Source: Gnetum montanum (taxonomy: Eukaryota; Streptophyta; Gnetopsida; Gnetales; Gnetaceae). From it: a stretch of 63,638 nt of DNA. Shown here in pieces: positions 11,104 to 23,008 of this stretch (the first letter of the stretch is position 1; the number at the start of each line of letters is the position of its first letter). The translations under genes were made by a program, and so were the position numbers. The stretch is taken from assembly GCA_015680685.1 (NCBI GenBank), contig MNCI01036774.1:85191-148828 (forward strand), given 5' to 3'. The notes below the pieces were generated by a model, which had not been told where the DNA came from, ran no database searches, and was given only the letters and a program-made list of their open reading frames with translations.

Positions 11104-11760
11104 TATCATTTACCATACGTTCAAAATGACGTTAAACTACCATACGTTCGTAATGACGTTAAACTAGCCACGGTCAGAAATGACCGGTCTTTCTGAATTC
11201 ACTGAAACAGCTGTAGTCTCCTCCACTGCTTTTACAAAAAAACAATACGATAGTCCACCATGATTTTAAACTGATACCCATGGCCCGAAATGGCCTTAAA
11301 CTAGAGCACAATACATTGTCAGTTCACCGAAATGTCGCTACGTTACTATAGTTAACATTTCTCAAGTTACAATTTTCATTTATTTTATTTTACCAGACAT
11401 GGCTCCAGTTTACACTTACGTTTGCAAATAAACTAGAAAAAAGAAAAAAGAAAACAACATTTATGCAATACGAAAGTTATAACATATTACACCATCATCA
11501 TGTTACATCTGTCTTCACACATTCCAAAAAAAAAGAAACAAGACAACAATCTGAAAAACCAAAAACAAAATGACAAGACTAACAAGCCAAATCAGGCACT
11601 AGCATTAGGAGGAGGCTGGTCCCCAAAGTCCTTTGCGTCATCAACACCCGTCCCATTGGGGCTAGCCTCATCATCACCACGTCCCTATCATAAAAGACAA
11701 CAAAATCATAAAATAAGTAAGCACACATAAACAGATCAAAAGAGCAAAAAAAAAAAAACA
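11104..11760 (+). mobile_element. B spacer with 27-bp repeat after gag-pro
   Basis: Two adjacent copies of a 27-bp unit (ACCATACGTTC...ATGACGTTAAACT) lie at 11111-11164, with weaker echoes to about 11330. The same phrase recurs after pol at 21500-21870. The rest is A-rich, and an ORF at 11500-11730 looks accidental. Confidence 0.6.
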
Positions 11761-14700
11761 CTAAGGAAAATGACGATGACTAAAGGCAATAAAATGATAT
11801 TCGACTAAAACACTCATAGGTGGAAAAGGCCTGAGGTTAGCTTCCAGGTGCCGTAAAATCTCCTCTTCGGGCACACACGCCCAATCTTTCTCAAGCCCGA
11901 CATCGATGTTGGCCAAAATTTTGCACTTATCCATTGTAGACCAGGAAGGACACTCAAGAGAAAACATGCTTGTTGAAGCTTCACCAAAGGTAGTGGTAAT
12001 GGACCTTTCGGGAGACCCTTCCACCTCTGTACACTCAACAAACTTCTCATAGGAAGAGCACAAGCCCAACCCCTCCACGAACATCTCCAACCGGCAACGT
12101 TCAACTGATTCCTCCTTTAACCACTTTTTGTATTGGTGCTTGTGGTCTTTTTGATCCTGGCCCCATTTATATACCTTGGATGCAAAGGATTTCCAGTCAT
12201 GGCACTTCTTACTCAATAAGTCCATCTGGGCTCGCTGTTCGGCCAGATCCCAAATCACCTGCACTTTGCTATTCAAGCTTGCCTAATAACACGCATAGGT
12301 GATCTCGGATGTCCCCCACGTACTATCGCCGGCCAATCTAGCAGAGGCAAAATCATAATGGGCCTGCAAATCATTCCTTTCCTCTGTTACTTTTGCCAAA
12401 TTTCGTTTCAATGATTGAATTTCAAGCCATAATTGCTCAATTGAGCACCTGAAATTCTAGAGACACTTAGCATTTGGAACAACACAACTTGAAACTGCAT
12501 CATAAATACTTCTCGGAATCTGCTCAACATCTTTGGGCAATTTCAGAAGACCATCAATATGGGTAGCCTCGGAAGGACTCCATTGAAGCTTCGCACCTAC
12601 AAGTACAAACATTATATATATGAGCCAACAAGAAAACTTCGACAGGTGCATAAATACAATGAACCCATGTGCTTAGTATAAAGTACACAACTAATTCAAG
12701 ATGAGCCTGTTGCAGACGAGCAACAACATCGTTGACAATGCCAGTAACAAAGTCTACCTTATTTGGCATCTCATGCCACGGCCTCAATGGATCGGTTGAT
12801 GTTGAATCTATACGAGACGGTACCTTAACTCGGGCCTCTAACTCTGACCCATCGACTTGAGATACATGTGCTTTATGTGCTTTAGCATCCATGTCTGACA
12901 TTAGAAAGAATCATGATAATCAAAATCATGTACAAAGCTAAGAAGTACAAAATATGGATCAACTGACAAAACGTACTAGGCGGTCTTTCACTGGTCAGCT
13001 CAGGCAGATCACCAAGGTGTAGAGACCCATCAAAGAAACCATCAAAAACACCTTTCTCCTCACTTGAATGCCTAAGGGCATCCAAGGCCTCAGCAAGCGT
13101 CACTTCCATGGCATCTGTTTCATCCTCTTCTCGTAAAACGAGAATCATCTTAACTCCTTCTTCCCTTGTTTCCTCGTCTTCATCACACCCAATGGTAACC
13201 GCTTCGGGTTCACCCATTGGGGTTAATTCTTCCCGTCCCCTCTCAGGGGTACCCTCTACTAACATCAACAAATCTGAAGTGAGCCTGACATAATAGGTAT
13301 GCGTATTTAAGTAAACAAATGAATTCAAAAAGTAATGAAAACATTTAAAACAAAAAAAATATAATAAATAAATAAATAAATAAATAAATAAAGATAATAC
13401 TTACCCACTCTTGGTAAGGTGAATCGAATCTTCTTTGCCCTCGGCAGCCTCGTCTCCGTAACAGAATCTCTAGAATGCTCAACTCTTTTCACCTTATCTT
13501 TGGCTTTCTTGACGGTCTCCTGGATCAAGTGCTTGGCTCTCCTAACAGCTGTGTGCAACATGGGTGGTTCCAATCCCATGTTATCACACGAGTGGTGGGA
13601 ACAACTAGCTACACCTCCTGTGGTAAAGGAGACTGATTCGTCGATACCTTTGGGTGGATCTTGGGATTTGGTGGTGTCAAATAAATGATAGATCCTGGGG
13701 CGAGACAACTGTGAGCGATCCCTTAACACATAATGATCATCTTCATAGACCACTAAGAACTCGACAAACCTATGGAGATAGCTCGCGAAAAATGCAAAAG
13801 TGAAGTGGGATTGTGCATTCACGTTAGCGTAATCTAATAATCTCCCCATGGAAGCCCAAAACCATAAACTGTGCCTAGTTATAATGTATACCAATCTCTA
13901 GGGTTGAGCGCATGATACGTGCAGGCTCTACCCCAAGAGTTCTCACTTGAGAAAGAGACTTCAGAAATGCATGTGCTCTAAACAATGGGTACAACAAATT
14001 CACTTCCGTCACTTTAGTGTCTACCTGCATAGGGAAGTCCTTGGAATCCCATGGCATGCCCAGCCATTTCTCAAGTTCCTTAATCATGCGACCTTCCCTA
14101 TTCGCCTTGTCCAATACCACTTTGACACCATCTGCTGGTACCCCAAAGAGATCTGAAAAGAATTCGGCAATCAGATGGAATGCAACCTTAACCCCCCGAA
14201 CCTGCGTGCTAAAATAGGTAACATCATCATTGAAAGAGTCAACGATGGTAACCATCTCAGTCGCAGGAACGATAGGAGTCAAGGCACTGAACAGATCCAT
14301 CAGAACAACATCGGTAAGGCAAGTGATGACATGTTGAGGTGCCTTTCTATGTAACCACCATTGTGAATCCTCCGTCTCCCCATACTTCATGAAAAGAGTA
14401 CCCTTAGTACGCCCAGACACGATGGTGACCCCACCAAGAGTAATATCGGCTATGAAAGCATGTTACACAAGAGATCAATATCATGATAAACAATGGGATA
14501 GCAAAGATAAAAACAAAGCATAGAACACAATCACTTACGACTAGTAAATGGGTCAGGCACACTCGGCATTGAATCAACTGCTTGAGAGAAAGTGGGTCCA
14601 TTGTGAGACCAATCTTAATGTAGCCACCCACGAGCCTCACAATGTTCAAAGGCCCTAGAAAATTTCTTATGATAATGGACAATAGCACCCTTGGTTTGAG

Positions 14701-15343
14701 CCAACACGGCACCACGAAGAGTGGGGCCTACCATGAAAGCCTCTAAGGCTGTACGCGTTAAGTCAAGTCCATCATCATTCCTGCACATTCCGTGCTCATC
14801 AAAATCGAGCTTGCCATGAAAAAGATAATCAAACATAAACAATGGTATAACACCGAAGTAAACAAAATAAAGATAAATAAAAAAAAGTGCTTACCTTTCT
14901 ACCCTGTACACTGTTCTAGGTGGATTCTAGAATAATGTATGTACACGGAAAGCTAGGAAAAGGGTGTTACTACTGTTGTAGTGGTTACAAGATGGTAACT
15001 CCCAAACATGAGTCAGAGGATGGGTAGATCGAGGACCTTCGGTAGCATTGCCATCAACTTTAAATAATCCCTTGTCCACATCAACGATGAAGGCCAATAT
15101 GTCATGGGATGAGCCAGGCAGTATGGTCTCAACAACACTACGAGCTAACTGTTCACTTACATGAGACCAGATGACCATGCTAAAGCCCTGTAGGATAAAC
15201 AATAGAAATTCACTAGAGCCTGGATGAAACCATAAACCCTGTGCCCTGATCTTCATGTCATGATGAGGTGTGTTGGGCTCCAAAGGGCCAAACCATGACA
15301 ACACACCCATGAGTTCCACCACCAAAAGAAAGGGCTTAAGCCC
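11761..15343 (-). pseudogene. Antisense multi-exon gene of B
   Basis: A gene on the strand opposite gag and pol, as known for extra antisense ORFs of Tat elements. Exons suggested by coding blocks with splice sites: 15343-14895, 14809-14539, 14449-13405, 13284-12977, 12894 to about 12690, and 12596 to about 11761. Introns are 80-120 nt with good signals, for example GTAAGT at 14538 to CATAG at 14450, and GTAAGT at 13404 to TCAG at 13285. The protein has a globular first half (WFGPLEPNTPHHDMKI; YETEDSQWW-like stretch; VRGVKVAFHLIAEFF; LFGVPADGVKV), an acidic middle and a coiled-coil-rich end (TEERNDLQAHYDFASARL). Stops near 14928, 14640, 12460 and 12288 and a frame change near 13890 show decay. 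Start exon upstream of 15343 is uncertain. Function unknown. Confidence 0.7.
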
Positions 15344-17786
15344 CCTGCACAAAGCCAGAACCTTTAATAAGTAGCTTAAAACGTAAAACATATAAACTAA
15401 ACACACAAACTAAACAAATAAGTAAATGAACCTAACAAGTAAATAACATTCAACGCACATGTAAGATCACCCCATGAGACAAGAAATACCGGTATCCGTT
15501 TGGTGTATCTAACGCTTAGTGGGGAAGATTGGAGATTATTAAACAATACTAACACTTAAAAACAACATTCACAAAAACTATGTAAGTCATTTAGTTCTCA
15601 TAGTCACATCACACCAGTAAGTAAAAGCGTTGAGTAAGAGGTGTCATAAAGTTCACATTATCTCGAAAAAATTCTTTAACCTCGACAGCTGACACAGGCA
15701 CGTGAGGACTACTCACGCCGCAACAATAAACTGCTCATGCCGCAACAACAAACTGCTCACGGCTCAAAAACATTTACTCACACTGCCAAGCAAAAGGTTT
15801 CTGGTTAACGCTCACGATTTTTTTTACACAGTAGCAAGGACATTTACTCACATTGCCCTTGTCCACAATCAATTCACTTATGCTAATAATTAAATACAGT
15901 AACCCACGATGAAAAAGAGGGAAAACATTGAGTAATCGCACTGCAAATTAGCAATATATGAGCCTACATTGCAATAGGAAACAATCATTCACGTCCTGGT
16001 TTAGACAGCCAACAACTAATGCTGAAAATAGGCAGCTAGCAACTAACGCTGGAAATAAATAGCCCTCCAACTAACGCTAGAGGTATAGCCCTACAACTAA
16101 TGCATAAAAGGAAATAACGTTGGAAATAAACAGCCCTGTAACTAACGCTAGAGATACAACCCTACGATTTATGTCACAACAAACAACGATTCAAAACCCT
16201 GGTTCTCCCAACTGGAATGCAACTAAAAATATATATATATATACCCAAAACGTGGCAATCCTTGCAACTCACGCTGCCTATGGGCATTCCCCACTTTGCT
16301 CACGCTAGTTCAAAACCAGTAACAAGAATAAAAATAAAATAGTAGCCCCAAATCTAGAATCAAAACCACAGACCCACCAAAATGCACCAAAAATACACCA
16401 AAACATGATTGTTTCAGGGCCACTCACACCGGAGAGTAGCTCACGCTACTCAAACCACAAAAATCATAGTTTCCCTGAGCGCTCACGCCCAGGCAAAAAT
16501 TCGCCAGAAATCACGGTTTCCCTGGGATATTCGCGCATAGGCAAAATAACAATAATAATAGTAAATCGACAAAAATTAGTTTTTCTGGGGTGTTTACGCC
16601 CAGACAAAGATAAGCCTTTTCTGGAACGTCGATGACCAGGTATGGTAGAAATTGCTTTTCCTTGGGCATTCACACCCTCTCAAACCTATACCCATGCCCA
16701 TATCTTGGGTTGCTCACGTTGGGCATGGCCTGGGCTACTCACACCGACTGATCGTCATGCAGAAATAAGATTGCAGGGATGTGCTCTAGACACCACACCC
16801 ATGCCCCTGTAATGCACACCAAGGCCCATATGTGCCTCACACAACTCATGCTGAGGTGCACCCTTATTAGTCACGCTAGGCATTCCCCCTTCCCTCACGC
16901 TGAGACATGCCCTAATTTGCTCACGTCGTGGTGTGCCTTGGGTTACCACGATGAGCAAGCCCTAGGTCTAATCCTCTCACTTAGCTGAGCACACAACAAC
17001 CACAAAAAATGACAAAACGTAAAACCCCAGCAACATCCCTGATGCCCGAAATGCACACGAGAAAACCACAATACAAAACCCAGAATCTAGTAAAGATTTT
17101 CATTTCGAAACCTAGCAAAAACAACAGCCCTAATGGCTCATGCTGTGCTTGCTCTATAATAGAATGCCATGGAACAAAAATGTACCTGCGTAGAGTCCCT
17201 GTCCATGATGAAATTTTGGGTTGGGGAAGACGTTGAAGCAATTGTTCGCTCTCCTCTGCAAATGATAAGCTAGCTTGCTTCTTCCCCTTGTGTTGGCTTG
17301 TTTCTGCCTTCCCCTTCATCGTCATTACTCATGCTCATGCTACTCTGTACCGTGGTAACTCATGCCCTACCAACACTTCCTGCGGCTCACGCTCCACGCC
17401 CTGCCTTGTTGCTCATGCTGCACTTTACACCTAGCTAGTCACGCTGCCAATCCCTCTACCTCATGCTTCCTACATTTCTTATTGCTAACGTTGCGTCACT
17501 ATTCAATAGCTCATGCTATGCACTGGGCCTCTAACTCATGGTATGTCCAAGTTACTCACACTCGCGTTACATTTGGGGCCATTTTACCCCACTTTGCTAT
17601 TATTTGGTGCCCTTCCCTTTCTTCTCTTATTCATTTTCACTTTATTCTTGTAGCTACTTCTCTTCATTTCTCTCATACATATTTACTGAGTTTTGCAAAG
17701 TAGCCTATACATTTTAATATATATATATATATCCATAGAAAAAAAATCCAACAATCACAAACAAAAGTCATAACACTACTTGGAAC
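15344..17786 (+). mobile_element. B spacer rich in CTCACGCT words
   Basis: No credible gene on +. A possible first exon of the antisense gene lies around 15473-15545. From 15690 to 17560 words such as CTCACGCTG, AACGCTAGA and GCTCACGC recur irregularly every 20-60 bp. AT microsatellites sit at 16230-16242 and 17719-17732. Function unknown; it may hold the antisense promoter. Confidence 0.6.
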
Positions 17787-20700
17787 ATGGCTAGTAAATG
17801 GCCCGGCAAGGCCTTAAACTGCCACACCTGGCTCGGTAAGGCCTTAAACAGCAATGCGTCCGCATTTGACAATAAACTACTCATTGCAATTTTACATTCA
17901 GACGTAAAATTTATTACATATGAATGGCAACTAAACCTTCACTCACATTGCTCCCTATTCATTGGTAGGAGCAAACACATGGATAGCAAGCACCTATTTT
18001 CACCATTGTCTATTAATGGACCGCATGGAGTCATTGAAGGAGAAATCAATCTCGAGTCTGTTGATCTAAACTCACTAGCATATGATAATCTTGTGGCATC
18101 AACCCAAGAGACATTAGACTGCTTTAAGGGAATGGAAAAAACTCTGGACCTAGAGGCCGATAACATCACCGAAGATCCCCTCACCGAAGTCCCCATTACT
18201 ATGTCTGGTGGCGAAGTTAAAATATTAAATTAAGCACTCTATTAAATCCACAACTGGCCAGTGACATAGCTCAAGTGCTGAAAGACAACATGAAAGCATT
18301 CGCTTGGTCCTATACCGATATGCCAGGACTAGACCCTTGAATAGTCTAGCATAACATCATCCTTGATTCAAAAATCAGACCAGTGAGACAAAAAGCACGA
18401 AAGGTTAGACCTGAGGTGGCGCTGGTAGTTCATAATGAAATCATGAAACTTTACCAAGCCAGTTTCATTCGAGCTGTTGACTACGTTGATTAGGTGTCCA
18501 ACATGGTTGTAGTCCCAAAGAAGAACGAGAGCATTTGCCTATGTATTGACTTCCGTGATCTCAACACTGCAACCATAAAAGATGACTTCCCCCTACCTGG
18601 TATCGATTAACTTATTGATTCAACTGCTGGGCATGCATTGTTTTCCTTTATGGATGGGTTCTCAGGATACAACCAGATTAGGATCAACCCAAAACATCAA
18701 CTCAGGACAACCTTCATGACACCATGGAGCATATTCTGCTATATAATGATTGCATTCGGTCTAAGAAATGCCGGTGCTACATATCAGCAAGCGATGACAT
18801 ACATCTTCAGTGATTATATGGTTAATTCGCTCAATGATTATGTAGACGACATCGTGGTCAAGTCAAAAACAACTGAGCAACACGTCAACGATCTAAACTT
18901 GGTACTTAAACGTTGTCTCAAGTATGAGCTTAGACTTAACCCAAAGAAATGTGTCTTTGGAGTCAAAACAGGAAAAATGCTCAGATTCATAGTATCTGAA
19001 ACAGGGATATGAGTAGATCCCAATAAGGTTAAGGAAATAACAAATTTGAAACCACCTAACAACCTCACCGAACTACGTGGTCTACAAGGTAGATTACAAT
19101 TCATTAGGCGCTTCATTGAAAAATTGACAGATAAGTTGGGACCCATGCAGCATTTGTTGCACAAAAACGTCCATTTTCAATGGACTCAATAGTGCTAGGG
19201 AGCCTTTGAAAACATCAAAAAGGTACTAGATCAACTACCAATGGTTTATCCCCCCAAAACAACAAGCCCTTCTACATTTACCTTGCGACGTCGGATTCAT
19301 CCATCGCGTCTATGCTTTGTCAGAAGCGAGAAGATGGAACCGAAATCCCTGTCTACTACCTAAGCCATGCCTTTGTAGCCCATGAACAGAGATACAACAA
19401 CGTGGAGAGGTCATGTCTAGCCCTTATCTTTTCCTTAAGGAAGTGGTAACATTATCTCTTCCGTAACCAAGTCAACATTATTTGTAAAGACAATGTGCTC
19501 AGAGCTATCACCAATAACATTTATGAGTCAAGCAAGATAGCTAGATGGAAGGCGATGATTGCTGAGTTTGACCTGCGCTACATAGCTCAATCTTCCACCA
19601 AGGGTCAAACAATAGTTAATCAAATGACCACCTCACCAATGCAAGACCAAGCAACGATTAAACCTAAGTTCCCCGATGAGGACGTGAACACCATAGACAT
19701 CGTGCCCGACAACTACGATGCAATCTTATACTTTGATGGAGCACCAACCTCCCAAGGAGGAAGTGCTGCAGTCATCATAATGTATCCCTCCAGAGAGATT
19801 CGATCCTCAGCCTATCAATTAAAATTCCCTTGTACCAATAATGTGGTAGAGTACGAAGGTCTTCTTAAAGGTCTTATGGTAGCACTAGCTTTAGGAATCA
19901 CATGACTCGTAGTTCGAGGCGACTCACAGCTAGTAATCAAGCAAGTCACGAAGGTTTTTGCATGCAAAGCTTCACATCTACAATCATATTGTGACTTAAC
20001 TAAACACTTGCTAAAGCAGTTAACAAAAATAGATATACAACATGTTCCCAGAAATGAAAATACCATTGCGGATGCACTTGCAACGCTAGCCTTAAACATG
20101 ATGCCCGACATGTTTCATGCGTTGCCCAGTTGCATAACGAATTGTGCCAAACCCGTAACTGACACTCCCATTGACATACCTATGGCATCTGTTAGTGCTA
20201 CACATGCAGTAGAATGGTATGATGACATAAAAGAGTACCTTCTACATGGTGAACTGCCACAACATCTAACGAATGCTCAAAAAGACGCGGTGCGAAAATG
20301 TTTTAGACAATATGCGTTAATAGGAGACACATTATGTCGTAGATCTTATGAAGGCATTTTTTTAGTGTGCGTTAGTAGCATCGACGGTCACATGATCGTG
20401 GAGCAAGTTCATGAAGGACTTTGCGGAGGGCACATAGCACCTAAGGCAATGGCAACGAAAATCAGACATTTAGGCTATTATTGGCCACACATGGAGTACG
20501 ATTGTTTCTCCAATGTCAAAACGTGCAACATCTGTCAAAAACATGGTAATTTGATACATGTGCCACCGAATGAGTTTCATACAACACAAATCACATGGCC
20601 TTTCCAGAAATGGGGGTTAGACATCATTGGACAGATAACTCCCCCATCTTCGACAGGACACAGCTTCATCATCACTACGACTGAGTACTTCAAAAAATGG

Positions 20701-21500
20701 GTAGAAGCTATCCCCCTTAGAAAGACCACATTCAAACAAGTGTGCGATTTCATACTCGAAAACATTGTAACCTGTTTTGGTGTTCCAATGACCATAATCA
20801 CTAATAACGGGCCACAGTTCAGCAGTGCCGAAACTAAAAACTTCTATGGGAGCCTAGGAATCAAACACTCATTCTCATCACCGTACTACCCACAAAGCAA
20901 TGGTCAAGAAGAGTCCACGAATAAAATTGTTATCATGGTGCTCAAGAAAATGCTTCATCAGACCAAAATAAAATGGCATGAATAGCTAGTTTACGCGCTA
21001 TGGGCATATCGAATGATGCATCGAACGTCAACAGGTAAAACACCCTATAGCCTTGTTTATGGATTAGAAGCTGTTTTACCTTTGGAATTGTAGGTACCCT
21101 CATTGCGGATCATCCTCTCTGGACTCCTTGATGAAGGTCAAAATAATGAANCGCGGATCATCCTCTCTGGACTCCTTGATGAAGGTCAAAATAATGAATT
21201 GTGCATGGTTGTTCTTGATTTAGTGGAGGAGGAATGTACATGCATGCTGGATCAAATCAAGTGGTACCAAAAACAGCAATGACAGCGACATCAACACAAT
21301 GTACACAAGCGTCAAATCAAAGAAGGTGACCTTGTCCACAAGACGGTCTGTGAACACTCGGATAAATTCTCAGCCAACTAAGAAGGGCCCTATTTGGTCA
21401 CTAAGGCATACGGCAATGGGGCATTCAAACTCACCGACATGGACAGAAACGAATTCGCCAACCCTACAAATCACATGTACCTAAAACCATTCTACGCTTG
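17787..21500 (+). pseudogene. pol: B pol: reverse transcriptase, RNase H, second RNase H, integrase
   Basis: Decayed Tat-type pol. Reverse transcriptase covers about 18240-19060 with FRDLNTATIKDDFPLP and YVDD at 18839-18850. A first RNase H follows in broken frames (19200-19480). A second, plant-type RNase H lies at 19720-20100 (LYFDGAPTSQGG, NNVVEYEGLLKGL, RGDSQLVIKQV, RNENTIADALATLAL), the signature of the Tat lineage. Integrase runs from the HEGLCGGH zinc part (20410) through CNICQKH, the catalytic Asp in GLDIIG, then ITNNGPQF where the second catalytic Asp is Asn (20803-20805), and Glu in NGQEESTNK. Stops at 18234, 18338, 18493, 18608, 19010, 20982 and elsewhere, and a single-N joint at 21151, break it further. 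Confidence 0.92.
21105..21198. repeat. Assembly joint: 46-bp duplication around an N
   Basis: 21105-21150 is repeated exactly at 21153-21198 with N at 21151. This looks like two overlapping contig ends left unmerged, not biology. Confidence 0.85.
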
Positions 21501-21870
21501 ATAAGCTTAAGGTATGTTTTCGATCCTAGCATCACGACCTAAAATTGATACCATAGAACGTCCGGGAGCTATGACTTAAAACTAGCACCATAGACAAGTC
21601 CTGACATCATGACGGTAAAATGATACCACAGATTCGTCCTGGTGTTATGACGATAAACTAACACCACAGAGCTCCGTCCAGCATGACATTAAACTACCAC
21701 ATTCTTGTCTATTAGAGTCTGCTAAGACTATAAACTAGGTTGCCTCTTCATAGTCTGCTACGACCATAAACTAGCACTGCATCATCTGCTACGACGCTAA
21801 ACTGGCAAAGTCCAAAGGGTTATGACAGTTCGCTAAGACTATAAACTGGCAAGACCATCACTGGCACATT
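21501..21870 (+). repeat. Degenerate minisatellite after B pol
   Basis: About five units of 36-40 bp carry TGACNNTAAACTANCACCA (21525-21690), then looser copies of CTGCTACGACNNTAAACTGG to 21860. The theme matches 11111-11330 after gag-pro. Confidence 0.6.
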
Positions 21871-23008
21871 GATCTGTTGCTGCAATCAACGACTTGTCTT
21901 CATCTATAGCCTGTTGCATGATTCACCACATGGATTCTGATGACTTTGATGCTGCTCATTTTTTTTGCTTGAAGTTTAACATGGTGCCTCCATTCCATCG
22001 GCTGTATTCACATTTAAAGTATTTTAGACTAACTCACTTGTGGTTTTCTTGTCCTCTTGGAATTGTGTTTGTAGGATGATGGTATGAGGTGTTCGCGCAC
22101 AGATGCACTTCATCATGGTGACAAGGTACCACATTGTTCCCGACCCACGCAACTAGGTTAATCAATTTTCTCATGAGTACATTCCCAGTTCACAATGCAT
22201 TCCTTATTCTACAACACGTCCTCTTTGTCCTACCCAGTTATGCCTCCTGGATACATCCCATTCACCCCAAAACATGAACCACACTATTGCACACTACGAT
22301 TCCCTAAGCAGTTGCAATGCAAAACATAATACACAGTGCATGATGCACATGCAAGCGCACGAGCACGAGCATAGCACTAAAGGTAAGCTCTTTCAAAAAA
22401 GACCAAAAAGAAAAAAAAAATAAAAGAAAAAGAGAAACAAAACAAAGCAAAAAAAAAAAAAAAACAAAAAACAAAAAAACAAAAAAAAAAGAAAAAAAAA
22501 TCAAACAGCAAAGTACATCATAAGGCCATTGGCTCTTCTCATACAAGCCCTAGGTGGGAAGGCAGTTGTCTCGAAAGAAAAACACTCATGTCTCAAACAA
22601 TCATGATGCACCACCTCATTGTGTGGCTTTGGCTGTTAACAACGGATTCTCTTAAACATGATGCAGGAGTCCCGTTTCGCCAAAGAACGCACCTCACATG
22701 CCTTGGTCCCAAGTCTGCTAGATATTGGCTGTCGACACGAACTAACATGACTTGTTCACAATAGTATCCCTCTCCCACAGTTAAACAAAATAATCCCTTG
22801 ATCAATCCCCAATCCCACAGTTACAACCTACTTTCCATGCATTCGAAAACTTCATTTCCTGATCCAATGTACTTTTGAACGTGGTGCGATGACATCCAAC
22901 CAGGTGCCCGACAGACAGTGTTGGATGCCAAGTTGCTCGTGGTGTTGTGTAGTTCTTTGTCAATACCTCTTGGGTGAATTCCTCCAGATGTCAACAAAGA
23001 GGGACTAA
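21871..23008 (+). mobile_element. B 3' untranslated region and polypurine tract
   Basis: No gene. A run of A-rich sequence at 22398-22500 is low complexity. It ends with ACAAAGAGGGACTA, the likely polypurine tract, directly before the 3' LTR at 23009. Confidence 0.75.

Noticed and set aside
22304-22546. 80-codon ORF on minus, rich in Phe and Leu
   Set aside because: Reverse of an A-rich tract; would look like a membrane protein by composition alone.
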